A DNA stretch of 18,265 nucleotides from Neisseriaceae bacterium (GCA_017518785.1 JAFWUA010000026.1:1-18265); one strand, 5' to 3'; positions 7,099 to 14,689 are shown, counted from the stretch's first letter. Numbers and translations are program-made. Notes: generated by a model from the letters alone, not told the origin.

Positions 7099-7896
7099 AT
7101 GAACATCAGAATTTTTTTACATATTCAATATATTGGCACTAATTTTCACGGTTGGCAGAAACAACCCAACAATGTTGCCACTATTCAAGAAGTATTGGAA
7201 TACGCAGTTGGCAAAATCGCCGGTCATAAAGTAGAAGTAGTCGCTGCCGGACGTACTGATAGGGGAGTTCATTCATTGGGTTTAACTGCTCATTTTGATA
7301 CCCACTCGCTCCGTCCTATCCACGCTTGGATTGTAGGAGTAAATACTTATCTTCCGGCAGACATTTGTATTATTCATGCACAACAAGTTAAAGATAACAT
7401 TCATGCACGCTTTGATGCTATTAGTCGTAGTTATCGTTATATTTTGAGTAATGATAAAGTGCGTCCTGTGATTTTACGTCAAAAAGTAGGTTGGACATTT
7501 ATTCCTTTGGATATAGTTAAAATGCAAGAAGCCTCACAGTTACTTTTAGGAGAACAAGATTTTTCATCTTTTCGCTCATCAGAATGCCAAGCAAAATCTC
7601 CAATAAAAACTATGATTTCTACTGATGTATACAATTCCAATGGTTTAATTTGTTTTGATTTTACAGCGTCAGGATTTTTGCATCACATGGTACGCAATAT
7701 CGTTGGGGCTTTGATTTATGTTGGTAGTGGCAAATTAAATTTAGAGCAATTTTCTCATGTTATTAAAGCTCGCAATCGCACCTTTGCTCCACCAACTTTT
7801 ATGCCAGACGGTCTATATTTAACCCACGTAGAATATCCACCTCAATGTGGTATAACAAATACCAAACTACCAGATTGGTTTTGGGGGAAAAAATAA
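7099..7896 (+). CDS. truA: tRNA pseudouridine(38-40) synthase TruA
   Basis: 265 residues, the usual family length. Converts uridines 38-40 in the anticodon arm of many tRNAs to pseudouridine. The catalytic motif AGRTDRGVHSLGLTAHFDT is present with Asp54 as the nucleophile. The N-terminal IQYIGTNFHGWQKQ and C-terminal FTASGFLHHMVRNIVGAL are also characteristic. The stop overlaps the trpF start as TAATG, so translation of the two is coupled. The LPADI segment at about residue 85 is encoded by a one-mismatch copy of the DUS-like word (7352-7363). Confidence 0.97.
   Translation: MNIRIFLHIQYIGTNFHGWQKQPNNVATIQEVLEYAVGKIAGHKVEVVAAGRTDRGVHSLGLTAHFDTHSLRPIHAWIVGVNTYLPADICIIHAQQVKDNIHARFDAISRSYRYILSNDKVRPVILRQKVGWTFIPLDIVKMQEASQLLLGEQDFSSFRSSECQAKSPIKTMISTDVYNSNGLICFDFTASGFLHHMVRNIVGALIYVGSGKLNLEQFSHVIKARNRTFAPPTFMPDGLYLTHVEYPPQCGITNTKLPDWFWGKK
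7352..7363 (-). repeat. DUS-like 12-mer inside truA, one mismatch
   Basis: TTCCGGCAGACA; the last base differs. It encodes part of YLPADIC. Confidence 0.6.
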
Positions 7897-8543
7897 TGCA
7901 CATTCGTACTAAAATTTGCGGAATTACTCGAATACAAGATGCAATTTGCGTAGCAAATTGCGGTGCTGATGCTATTGGTTTAGTTTTTTATCCAGATAGT
8001 CCGCGTTATGTAAATTGCCAAACAGCAAAACAAATTATCCAAGCGTTACCACCATTTATCAGTGTGGTTGGGCTATTTGTAAACCCATCTTCTGATTATG
8101 TAACACGAGTAATCGAAACATTGCCCATAGACTATCTTCAATTTCAAGGAGATGAAGACGAAAATTTTTGCACTAAATTCAAACGCCCATATATCAAAGC
8201 AATACGTGTTTGCAACAGACAAGATATTGAAAATGCACTACAACAATACCAAACTGCACGAGCATTACTATTTGATGCCTATCATCCACAACAATATGGT
8301 GGTAGTGGCAAACACTTCGATTGGAACATTTTGCCAGACAATATAAAAAATCGTACATGGATACTGGCTGGTGGATTAAATTCAGACAATATCGTCCAAG
8401 CAATTACTACAACTCGCACTCTAAACATCGATATTTCTTCCGGAGTAGAAAGCGATAAAGGAATTAAAGATGCACAAAAAATCAAACAATTTATGCAACA
8501 AATTAGAAAATTAGAACAAAGTCTGCCGGAAACAAAAATATAG
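7896..8543 (+). CDS. trpF: Phosphoribosylanthranilate isomerase TrpF
   Basis: 215 residues, a (beta/alpha)8 barrel. Isomerises N-(5-phosphoribosyl)anthranilate to the carboxyphenylamino-deoxyribulose phosphate in tryptophan synthesis. Motifs: KICGITR with catalytic Cys8, QFQGDED, LFDAYHPQQYGGSGKHFDW with catalytic Asp127, and the phosphate-binding LAGGLNSDNI. ATG 7896 is preferred over an upstream in-frame start at 7845: GGGGGA lies a few bases upstream and the family begins at IRTKICG. Its own C-terminal QSLPETKI tail is encoded by a DUS-like 12-mer. The other trp genes are not here, as is usual when trpF sits with truA. Confidence 0.96.
   Translation: MHIRTKICGITRIQDAICVANCGADAIGLVFYPDSPRYVNCQTAKQIIQALPPFISVVGLFVNPSSDYVTRVIETLPIDYLQFQGDEDENFCTKFKRPYIKAIRVCNRQDIENALQQYQTARALLFDAYHPQQYGGSGKHFDWNILPDNIKNRTWILAGGLNSDNIVQAITTTRTLNIDISSGVESDKGIKDAQKIKQFMQQIRKLEQSLPETKI
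8520..8531 (+). repeat. DUS-like 12-mer at the 3' end of trpF
   Basis: Exact copy. It encodes QSLPE, seven residues from the TrpF C-terminus, where a peptide insertion would be tolerated. Confidence 0.75.
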
Positions 8544-8554
8544 GAATTAATCAA

Positions 8555-11218
8555 ATGAATGCAATTAAACAAGCACGTAAATTTTCTCCATTTTTATGTC
8601 AGATATTGGATAATAGTTTATTAGAAGAAAATGAATTATTAAACATAATAGAACAACCATTCTCATTAGCAACGATGCAAAACTTTGCTAATTGGAATGA
8701 AATTCAAAAATCATTAAATGAAGATTTACTATATTGCAAATTAAGACAATTACGCCGTTTAATTGTTGCTCATATTATGGTAAGAGATTTAACTCATTTA
8801 TCCACACTGTCAGAAGTAATGCAAACAATAAGCACTTTTGCTGATTTTGCAGTTAATCGAGCTGCTGATTTTGCTCATGCCTATTATGTTGACTTTTATG
8901 GGAAGCCAATTGGCAAATTATCAGGAGAAGAACAGCATTTAAGCATAATTGCTATGGGGAAAATGGGAGGTTTTGAACTAAATGTATCATCTGATATTGA
9001 TTTAATTTTTATCTACCCTGAAAATGGAGAAACTAATGGAAAAAAAACTTATAGTAATCAAGAATTTTTTACAAAAGTAGGTAAAAAAATCATATCAATA
9101 ATTAATGATATAACTGCCGATGGACAAGTATTTCGTGTGGATATGAGATTGCGTCCTGATGGCGATTCTGGGGCATTAGTATTAAGCGAAGCTGCGTTAG
9201 AACAATATCTTATTTTACATGGACGTGAATGGGAACGCTATGCTTGGATTAAAGCTCGCATTGCTACTCCCTATAAAAATGATATTGCACAATTAGTACG
9301 TCCTTTTGTATATCGTAAATATTTAGATTTTAGTGCTTATGAATCTATACGTAATTTACATCGCCAAATTTGTAATGAAGTAAACAAAAGAGGTATGGAA
9401 AATAATATAAAATTAGGCTCAGGTGGCATTCGTGAAATTGAATTTATCGTGCAAATTTTTCAATTAATTCGCGGAGGTAGAAATAAATCACTCCAACTTA
9501 AAGGAACACAAGAAGCATTATTATCCTTATCACAACAAGGATTGTTAGAAAAAGAAACAGCAAATAAATTATTAGAAATTTATCAATTTTTACGCAATAT
9601 TGAACACCGTTTGCAATATTGGGAAGATCAACAAACTCAAAGTCTGCCGGAAAACCATGAACAACAACAATTATTAGCCCAAAGTATGGGATTTAATGAT
9701 TATAATCAATTTATAGAACAACTTAATAATAATCGTGAATTTGTTAATTATACTTTTCATAATGTTTTTGGTGAACCAGAAAAAGAATCTCCATTAGATA
9801 ATCATGATAAATGGAAAAATATTTGGGATAATTTTGATAAAGATTTATTAATTCAATGTGGTTTTATTGACGCTGACGGTGTAATTAAACGATTAGAACA
9901 TTTACGACATGGTGGCAAATATAATCAACTGTCAGAAAGAGCTATTAATCGTTTGAATTTATTAATGCCCCGCATCTTGGAAGTTTCAACACGTTTTGCA
10001 CCATCTGACAGGACGTTATTCCGTTTATTAGATTTAATTGAAGCAGTAATGAGACGTTCGTCTTATATGGCATTATTGTATGAATATCCAGAAGCATTAG
10101 AACGAGTAGCACGGATTATGAGCCAAAGTTTATGGGCAAGTGAATATTTAATGCGACACCCCATTTTATTAGATGAATTATTAAGTGCTCAATTATTAGA
10201 CAAGAATATCTATGCCAATATGGAAAAAGAGTTAGCTGAACAATTGTTGAGTGCTAATGGTGATGTTGAGGAAGAAATGAATATTTTACGTCATTATCAA
10301 CATGCCAATATTTTCCGCTTATCAGTACAAGACTTGGAAAATTTATGGACAATTGAAGCAATATCTGATGAGTTATCAGCATTATCAGACCTTGTGTTAC
10401 GTCAAACATTAAATAGAGTATGGGTGCATTTTCCGAAAAAACATGATGATAATCACCATTTTGCAATTATCGCTTACGGTAAATTAGGTGGTAAGGAGTT
10501 AGGTTATGATTCCGATTTGGATTTGGTATATCTTTATGATGATAATCATAAAGATGCAATAAATACTTATACACGTTTGTCTAATCGACTCACATCATGG
10601 TTATCTGCTAATACCAGTGCTGGTGGTTTATATAATGTAGATTTACGTTTGCGTCCTAATGGTGATGCAGGTTTCAGTGCAACATCAATTGATGCTTTTT
10701 GTCGTTATCAAAATGAACAAGCTTGGACTTGGGAGCATCAAGCATTAAGTCGAGCTCGTTTTGTATGCGGTGATGAAAAATTAGGTGAATTATTTGAAAA
10801 AACTCGTCAAGATATACTGATGCAGGTTCGCGATTTAGATAAATTGCGTCAAGATATTATTGGTATGCGTGAAAAAATGTTTGCCACTCACCCTCCGGTT
10901 AATGATAACGTTAAATATGCACGTGGTGGGATTGTTGATGTGGAATTTATCGTTCAGTATTTGGTATTAGGATACTCACATCAATATCCGGATTTAACCA
11001 AGAATTATGGCAATATCGCTCTATTACGTATGGCTGCTGAATTTGGTTTGATTGATTCATCATTGTCGCAAAGTGCACAATCTGCGTATCGTGAATATCG
11101 CCGTATTCAACACAATATTCGTTTACGTGATATGAATTTTGTTTGTGATGAAGCTATTTTACAGGCTTATACACAAGTAAAATTATTATTTAATCAAGTG
11201 TTTAATTGTAAAATATAA
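8555..11218 (+). CDS. glnE: Glutamine synthetase adenylyltransferase / adenylyl-removing enzyme GlnE
   Basis: 887 residues, close to the usual 890-950. Adenylylates and deadenylylates glutamine synthetase in response to PII and glutamine, so it tunes nitrogen assimilation. Two nucleotidyltransferase modules are clear. The N-terminal (adenylyl-removing) one has GKMGGFELNVSSDIDL with Asp147/Asp149. The C-terminal (adenylylating) one has GKLGGKELGYDSDLDL with Asp654/Asp656. Each is followed by a VDMRLRPDGDSG or VDLRLRPNGDAG motif and a GGIREIEFIVQ or GGIVDVEFIVQ motif. The start follows the trpF stop by 11 nt; AGGA (8542-8545) overlaps that stop, so the three genes form one unit. Leucine is mostly TTA, and the gene looks more AT-rich than metE or aceA. 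A run of eight A lies near 9040. Confidence 0.96.
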   Translation: MNAIKQARKFSPFLCQILDNSLLEENELLNIIEQPFSLATMQNFANWNEIQKSLNEDLLYCKLRQLRRLIVAHIMVRDLTHLSTLSEVMQTISTFADFAVNRAADFAHAYYVDFYGKPIGKLSGEEQHLSIIAMGKMGGFELNVSSDIDLIFIYPENGETNGKKTYSNQEFFTKVGKKIISIINDITADGQVFRVDMRLRPDGDSGALVLSEAALEQYLILHGREWERYAWIKARIATPYKNDIAQLVRPFVYRKYLDFSAYESIRNLHRQICNEVNKRGMENNIKLGSGGIREIEFIVQIFQLIRGGRNKSLQLKGTQEALLSLSQQGLLEKETANKLLEIYQFLRNIEHRLQYWEDQQTQSLPENHEQQQLLAQSMGFNDYNQFIEQLNNNREFVNYTFHNVFGEPEKESPLDNHDKWKNIWDNFDKDLLIQCGFIDADGVIKRLEHLRHGGKYNQLSERAINRLNLLMPRILEVSTRFAPSDRTLFRLLDLIEAVMRRSSYMALLYEYPEALERVARIMSQSLWASEYLMRHPILLDELLSAQLLDKNIYANMEKELAEQLLSANGDVEEEMNILRHYQHANIFRLSVQDLENLWTIEAISDELSALSDLVLRQTLNRVWVHFPKKHDDNHHFAIIAYGKLGGKELGYDSDLDLVYLYDDNHKDAINTYTRLSNRLTSWLSANTSAGGLYNVDLRLRPNGDAGFSATSIDAFCRYQNEQAWTWEHQALSRARFVCGDEKLGELFEKTRQDILMQVRDLDKLRQDIIGMREKMFATHPPVNDNVKYARGGIVDVEFIVQYLVLGYSHQYPDLTKNYGNIALLRMAAEFGLIDSSLSQSAQSAYREYRRIQHNIRLRDMNFVCDEAILQAYTQVKLLFNQVFNCKI
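9641..9652 (+). repeat. DUS-like 12-mer inside glnE
   Basis: Exact copy encoding QSLPE, in the helical region between the first nucleotidyltransferase module and the linker. It uses the same frame as the trpF copy. Confidence 0.75.
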
Positions 11219-11239
11219 ATGTGTTGATTTAAATATTAT

Positions 11240-11251
11240 TTCCGGCAGACT
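11240..11251 (-). repeat. DUS-like 12-mer fused to MITE C
   Basis: Exact copy, 21 bp past the glnE stop. The 30 bp from 11239 are identical to those from 2363, covering the DUS-like word and the MITE end. Confidence 0.75.
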
Positions 11252-11387
11252 GAAACCTTTGCAAAACTCGTCATTCGTAAATTTGTAGTAGGAAAATGAA
11301 GAATCTAATTGTTTGTTAAATGCGACGATTCATAATGAAGTTCAGAATAATGAATGAGGGGAAGTGGGTTTTGCAAAGGTTTCGGTC
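11247..11387. mobile_element. MITE-like element C (141 bp)
   Basis: The left end AGACTGAAACCTTTGCAAAA and the right end, inverted, AGACCGAAACCTTTGCAAAA differ at one position. The interior has TCGTCATTCG..GAAGAATCTAATTG and GATTCATAATGAAGTTCAGAA, loosely palindromic like element B. No coding capacity. It lies in the 274-bp gap between glnE and tsaE and is bracketed by inverted DUS-like 12-mers (11240, 11411). Confidence 0.65.
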
Positions 11388-11410
11388 TATCCATAATGTT
11401 TTGTCTACCA

Positions 11411-11422
11411 AGTCTGCCGGAA
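11411..11422 (+). repeat. DUS-like 12-mer upstream of tsaE
   Basis: Exact copy, about 35 bp before the tsaE -10 box and inverted relative to the copy at 11240. Confidence 0.75.
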
Positions 11423-11433
11423 ATAATATTGTC

Positions 11434-11462
11434 AAGACTTATTCGACAATTATGCGTATAAT
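11434..11462 (+). promoter_or_regulatory. tsaE-amiC promoter
   Basis: A perfect -10 TATAAT (11457-11462) with a weak -35 AAGACT (11434-11439) 17 nt upstream. The expected start near 11469 gives a leader of about 24 nt to ATG 11493. Confidence 0.55.
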
Positions 11463-11492
11463 TGTTCCCCCCAATTTTTGTGTGATAAAAAT

Positions 11493-11978
11493 ATGTTTTG
11501 CGAAGAATTGTTTTTGAGCGATGAATATAAAACCATTGAATATGCTAACTTTTTAGCAGATTCTTTGGTGAAGACGGCATCAGAACATTCTCGTGCACTT
11601 ATAGTTTATTTAGATGGTGATTTAGGTGCTGGCAAAACAACTTTTGTACGTGGGGTGTTACGTTCATTGGGCTATACTGGTGCGGTAAAAAGTCCAACTT
11701 ACACCTTATTAGAAGAATATAATTTTTCCGGCAGACTTTGTATATATCATTTTGATTTATATCGTTTTACCTCACCACAAGAGTGGGAAGAAGCCGGATT
11801 TGATGAAGTTTTAACATCTCCTGCCATCTGTTTTATTGAATGGCCACATCAAGCGGAAGGTTATGTTAGTCGCCCTGATTTAACCATTGCACTTTCAGTG
11901 CATGACAATGGCAGAATGTGTAGAATAACGGCACAATCAGATGTAGGTAAAAAGATTATTGCATTATGGAAAAAATAA
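11493..11978 (+). CDS. tsaE: tRNA t6A threonylcarbamoyltransferase ATPase subunit TsaE
   Basis: 161 residues. The ATPase partner of TsaD/TsaB, needed to make N6-threonylcarbamoyladenosine at position 37 of ANN-decoding tRNAs. Walker A GDLGAGKTT spans residues 42-50, followed by the family motifs KSPTYTLLEEY, YHFDLYR and CFIEWP. ATG 11493 is chosen; an in-frame TTG at 11478 is possible, and neither has a good Shine-Dalgarno. The residues NFSGRL between two conserved motifs come from a DUS-like 12-mer (11726-11737). The 3' end overlaps amiC by 13 nt. Confidence 0.95.
   Translation: MFCEELFLSDEYKTIEYANFLADSLVKTASEHSRALIVYLDGDLGAGKTTFVRGVLRSLGYTGAVKSPTYTLLEEYNFSGRLCIYHFDLYRFTSPQEWEEAGFDEVLTSPAICFIEWPHQAEGYVSRPDLTIALSVHDNGRMCRITAQSDVGKKIIALWKK
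11726..11737 (-). repeat. DUS-like 12-mer inside tsaE
   Basis: Exact copy, in the loop between KSPTYTLLEEY and YHFDLYR. This is the last (rightmost) copy of this word in the window. Confidence 0.75.
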
Positions 11979-13339
11979 CAAGACGACAAATGTTAGGTTC
12001 TGTCAGCACCTTGTTGCTGTCGGTGTCTCCTGCACGTCATTTATTGGCTGCGGAAGCCTCATCGCAATTTGTCGCAGTTCGCGTATGGCCTGCATCTGTA
12101 TACACGCGTATTACCATAGAAACTACCTTACCTTTAAAATATTCCTCTTTTCCACTGAATAATCCTGAACGTTTAGTAATAGATATTGGCAATGCCAAAC
12201 TCAATGAAGTCTTGAAAACTTTACCTGCCAAAGTATTGGATAGAGACCCATATCTAAAACAAATTCGTATCAGTCAATACACACCAGACTTAATTCGTAT
12301 TGTATTAGATCTTAAAACATTAGTAGATCCGCAAATTTTCACCTTATCTCCGGTAGAAAATTTTAAAAATCGCTTGGTAATTGATTTATATCCAGCGGTA
12401 GTAAACACCGTAGATGATGATCCATTGATGACTCTATTGCAAGATTATCGTCATGGCGATATTTTAAGTGATGGTACGACTACCCCTAATGCACGTACCA
12501 ACATTCCGAATAATCGCGTTCCATTGCCTGACCCAGAACCTTTAACCGATGAATTAGGAGATAAAATCAAAGATATATTAAAACAACAAAAAGATACTGA
12601 AAAAACAAATGAAAAACAATCAAATAAACAATCTAAAAAACGTAAAATTATCGTAGTGTTAGATCCAGGACACGGCGGAGAAGACCCAGGTGCGGTTGGT
12701 TCTTCCGGTTTATATGAAAAAGATGTTGTATTGGCAATTGCACGCGATTGCAAAAAGAAATTAGAAAGCAATGGTTACCTCGTTTATTTAACTCGTAGTG
12801 AAGACGTGTCTATTCCTTTGGTAGTGAGAGTTGCCAAAGCTCGTGAACATCAAGCTGATATTTTTATATCAATTCATGCGGATTCATTTTATACCCCTAT
12901 ACCACGTGGTACTGGCATATTTATGCGTGGCATAAATCAAGCATCAGATGAAATGGTACGTTATTTAGAAAAGACACAAAACAATGCTGATGCCATCGGC
13001 GGTTTTCAACGAGTTGGTAATAAAAAAATGATGGATACAAGCAAATTAAACCTAATGCAAACCCAAACCAATAAGCACAGTTTAAAATTGGGAAAAGCTC
13101 TTTTACAACAATTTAGCAAAATTAATAAAATGCACAAACATTATGTTGAACGTGCAAATTATATAGTATTAAGTGCCCCTGATATTCCATCGATATTAGT
13201 GGAAACAGCGTTTATTTCCAACCCAGAAGAAGAAAAATTATTAGCAAGTAGTTCATTTCGCAGCAAATGTGCCCAAGCTATTGCAGATGGGATTCAAACT
13301 TACGTTAATCAAACACCTGCTTTGAAAAAATTAACCTGA
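11966..13339 (+). CDS. amiC: N-acetylmuramoyl-L-alanine amidase AmiC (Tat-exported)
   Basis: 457 residues. Cleaves the bond between MurNAc and L-Ala to split septal peptidoglycan during cell separation. The N-terminus carries a twin-arginine signal (TRRQML, Arg6-Arg7, then a hydrophobic stretch ending near ARHLLAAEA). An AMIN domain covers about 35-140. A Lys/Gln-rich linker precedes the Amidase_3 domain from about 228: DPGHGG (His236), YEKD (Glu251) and SIHADS (His304) as zinc ligands, and LVETAF (Glu413) as catalytic acid. APDIPSILVETAFISNPEEE is a hallmark of the family. All catalytic residues are intact, so activity is expected, normally with an activator such as NlpD. The start lies inside tsaE, which suggests coupled translation. 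Confidence 0.96.
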   Translation: MEKITRRQMLGSVSTLLLSVSPARHLLAAEASSQFVAVRVWPASVYTRITIETTLPLKYSSFPLNNPERLVIDIGNAKLNEVLKTLPAKVLDRDPYLKQIRISQYTPDLIRIVLDLKTLVDPQIFTLSPVENFKNRLVIDLYPAVVNTVDDDPLMTLLQDYRHGDILSDGTTTPNARTNIPNNRVPLPDPEPLTDELGDKIKDILKQQKDTEKTNEKQSNKQSKKRKIIVVLDPGHGGEDPGAVGSSGLYEKDVVLAIARDCKKKLESNGYLVYLTRSEDVSIPLVVRVAKAREHQADIFISIHADSFYTPIPRGTGIFMRGINQASDEMVRYLEKTQNNADAIGGFQRVGNKKMMDTSKLNLMQTQTNKHSLKLGKALLQQFSKINKMHKHYVERANYIVLSAPDIPSILVETAFISNPEEEKLLASSSFRSKCAQAIADGIQTYVNQTPALKKLT

Positions 13340-13517
13340 TAACTAATCGTAAAATTATCATCATTCGTAAGCGTTAGCAAAAAATATTTATAAACAACAT
13401 ATTATATTCTTCATTTTTACTTCGTGAGATTCGTCAATGACGAAAAACACTACAAAAATCACTTTCCGTATTATTAGTCATTCTGAACGGTAGCGAAGAA
13501 TCTGTATAGAACAATAA

Positions 13518-13700
13518 GAGAGTCCTGCAAAACTGGTTGTGAGTGCAGTTCGAGGCGTATTAGCACAGAAAACTCAGTTTCAGCGAAGCTAAAATAAAAT
13601 TTCGGCTGAGCCAAAACTAAAACATGACAACTATTTAGGCAAGTATTATATCATAAGCCAAACGAAGAAATGCACCACATATGCCATTTGCTGAATCTCT
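13518..13700. mobile_element. MITE-like element D (183 bp, diverged copy of element A)
   Basis: Left end GAGAGTCCTGCAAAACTGG; right end, inverted, AGAGATTCAGCAAATGGC. The interior shares order and sequence with element A: an AACTATTTAGGCAAGTAT block, then GAAGAAATGCACCACATATG. It begins where a partial copy of element B stops, which looks like insertion of D into B. Confidence 0.5.
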
Positions 13701-13720
13701 TACTATGTAAGCTAAAATCT

Positions 13721-13736
13721 TTTTGGCAGCCTGAAA
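13721..13736. repeat. Degenerate standard DUS
   Basis: TTTTGGCAGCCTGAAA: one base (A to T) from the perfect AGGCAGCCTGAA word. It ends just before the toxin-antitoxin operator. Confidence 0.6.
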
Positions 13737-13737
13737 C

Positions 13738-13764
13738 TTGACTTGGATAAGGTTATCCTATACA
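13738..13764 (+). promoter_or_regulatory. Candidate promoter of the toxin-antitoxin operon
   Basis: TTGACT (13738-13743) with TATACA (13759-13764) at 15 nt. TATTAT (13766-13771) is an alternative -10. All lie within or against the operator palindrome, so a bound repressor would block polymerase. Confidence 0.4.
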
Positions 13765-13785
13765 GTATTATCCAACCTTATCCAA
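13743..13785. promoter_or_regulatory. Palindromic operator of the toxin-antitoxin operon
   Basis: TTGGATAAGGTT (13743-13754) and AACCTTATCCAA (13774-13785) are perfect 12-bp inverted arms 19 nt apart. GGATAA/TTATCC half-sites are repeated: GGATAAGGTTATCC (13745-13758) is itself a palindrome, and TTATCC recurs at 13768 and 13778. This fits cooperative autorepression by a Phd-type antitoxin, alone or with its toxin. Confidence 0.65.
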
Positions 13786-13808
13786 TGCCACAAGAAAAGA
13801 GAAATAAA

Positions 13809-14045
13809 ATGCAGCAAGTCAATATATTTCAAGCCAAGCAAACATTTTCTGCTTTGATTGAACAAATTGAAAGCGGACAAGAAAGTGAAATCATCATCGC
13901 ACGCAATAACAAGCCAGTGGCAAGGATTATGCCCTATCAACATCACAAACCTGTTGTGATAGGCATTGCCAAAGGGCAATTTGACATTCCTGATGATATT
14001 GATAAACACAATGACGAAATTGCAGAAATGTTTGAAACGCTATGA
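13809..14045 (+). CDS. Phd/YefM-family antitoxin
   Basis: 78 residues from ATG 13809. The N-terminal MQQVNIFQAKQTFSALIEQI and IIIARNNKPVARIMPYQ are the standard Phd/YefM fold, which binds operator DNA. The acidic C-terminal tail (DIPDDIDKHNDEIAEMFETL) is the expected toxin-binding region. In-frame starts further upstream (TTG 13743, ATG 13785) would fall inside the operator, so they are not preferred. The Shine-Dalgarno is weak (purine-rich AAGAAAAGAGAAA). The stop overlaps the toxin start (ATGA), giving coupled translation and an antitoxin-first order. Confidence 0.9.
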   Translation: MQQVNIFQAKQTFSALIEQIESGQESEIIIARNNKPVARIMPYQHHKPVVIGIAKGQFDIPDDIDKHNDEIAEMFETL

Positions 14046-14428
14046 AATACCTAATTGATACGCACATTGCCTTGTGGTTATTGACCGATAACAAACAACT
14101 GTCGCAAAAGGCTCGGCAGGTGATTTTATCGCCCAATCATCGCATTTATGCCAGTGTTGCCAGTTTGTGGGAAGTGGCGATTAAGCACAAAAAATACCCC
14201 AATGATATGCCTTTGGATAGTGGCACAATGGCAAGGCTGCTGAAACAATCCAATGTGCTTTTATTGCCAATTAAATTAGAACACATTGTGGCAACCGAAA
14301 CCTTGCCTGATATACACAAAGACCCATTTGACCGTTTGCTTATTGCCCAAGCGGTAAGCGAGCCGATGCGATTTTTAACGCACGATGAAAAATTAGTGCC
14401 ATACAGTGAATTAGTTGAATGGGTATAG
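14042..14428 (+). CDS. PIN-domain toxin (VapC-like RNase)
   Basis: 128 residues. PIN-domain toxins are Mg-dependent ribonucleases that cut tRNA or rRNA when freed from the antitoxin. The four expected acidic residues are visible: Asp6 in YLIDTH, Glu44 in SLWEVAIKHK, Asp97 in KDPFDRLLIAQA and Asp115 in THDEKL. The SLWEVAIKH and HKDPFDRLL motifs place it in the PIN group usually paired with Phd/YefM antitoxins. Complete and apparently functional. The RNA target cannot be predicted from the sequence. Confidence 0.92.
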   Translation: MKYLIDTHIALWLLTDNKQLSQKARQVILSPNHRIYASVASLWEVAIKHKKYPNDMPLDSGTMARLLKQSNVLLLPIKLEHIVATETLPDIHKDPFDRLLIAQAVSEPMRFLTHDEKLVPYSELVEWV

Positions 14429-14486
14429 TTTTAACTTCACTGCGTTCGCCCCACTGCGTTTCAGACAACCTTGAAAAAGGTTTCCG

Positions 14487-14555
14487 TCATATTGAGCGAA
14501 GCGAAATATCTTGTTCTAATTTAAGATTCTTCGCTTCGTTCAGAATGGCGAGTTT
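14487..14555. repeat. Eroded element-B-like inverted repeat (E)
   Basis: GTCATATTGAGCGAAGCGAA and the inverted TTCGCTTCGTTCAGAATGGC pair around a short AT-rich loop, followed by GAGTTTTG as at the right end of element B. Confidence 0.5.
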
Positions 14556-14564
14556 TGTATAGGT

Positions 14565-14581
14565 TTTCAGGCAGCCTGAAA
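14565..14581. repeat. DNA uptake sequence
   Basis: Perfect 17-bp TTTCAGGCAGCCTGAAA, directly after the eroded inverted repeat E. Confidence 0.9.
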
Positions 14582-14601
14582 AATAACACAAACGCCATAG
14601 G

Positions 14602-14640
14602 GTGGGCATTCTTGCCCACGCGGTCAAACCGTAGGTTTGA
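14602..14640. repeat. Double-hairpin intergenic element
   Basis: Two adjacent perfect hairpins: GTGGGCA-TTCT-TGCCCAC (14602-14619) and TCAAACC-GTA-GGTTTGA (14624-14640). No T run follows, so this is not a standard terminator. It resembles a dispersed intergenic repeat rather than a local gene part. Confidence 0.6.
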
Positions 14641-14672
14641 TTGTTGTTATTATGCCGTAACGAACAAAACCA

Positions 14673-14689
14673 TTTCAGGCAGCCTGAAA
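14673..14689. repeat. DNA uptake sequence
   Basis: Perfect 17-bp TTTCAGGCAGCCTGAAA, 53 bp before the RM gene. Confidence 0.9.

Larger units (their letters stand above)
13340..13742. other. Intergenic region after amiC filled with eroded repeats
   Basis: No gene or clear terminator found. 13355-13452 is a diverged copy of the interior of element B (TATTTATAAACAACATATTA, ATTCTTCATTTTTACTTCGTG, AATGACGA). 13475-13518 matches its left half (GTCATTCTGAACGGTAGCGA, then GAAGAATCTGTATAGAACAA). Element D follows. A degenerate DUS closes the region. Confidence 0.6.

Noticed and set aside
7244..7251. CTGCCGGA in truA as another DUS-like copy
   Set aside because: Only the 8-base core matches and it encodes the obligatory AAGRTD catalytic motif.
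9040..9050. Run of eight A in glnE as a phase switch
   Set aside because: Short A runs are common in such AT-rich DNA, and switching off glnE has no evident precedent.
11467..11472. Run of six C before tsaE as a promoter-length switch
   Set aside because: Too short for frequent slippage and downstream of the -10 box.
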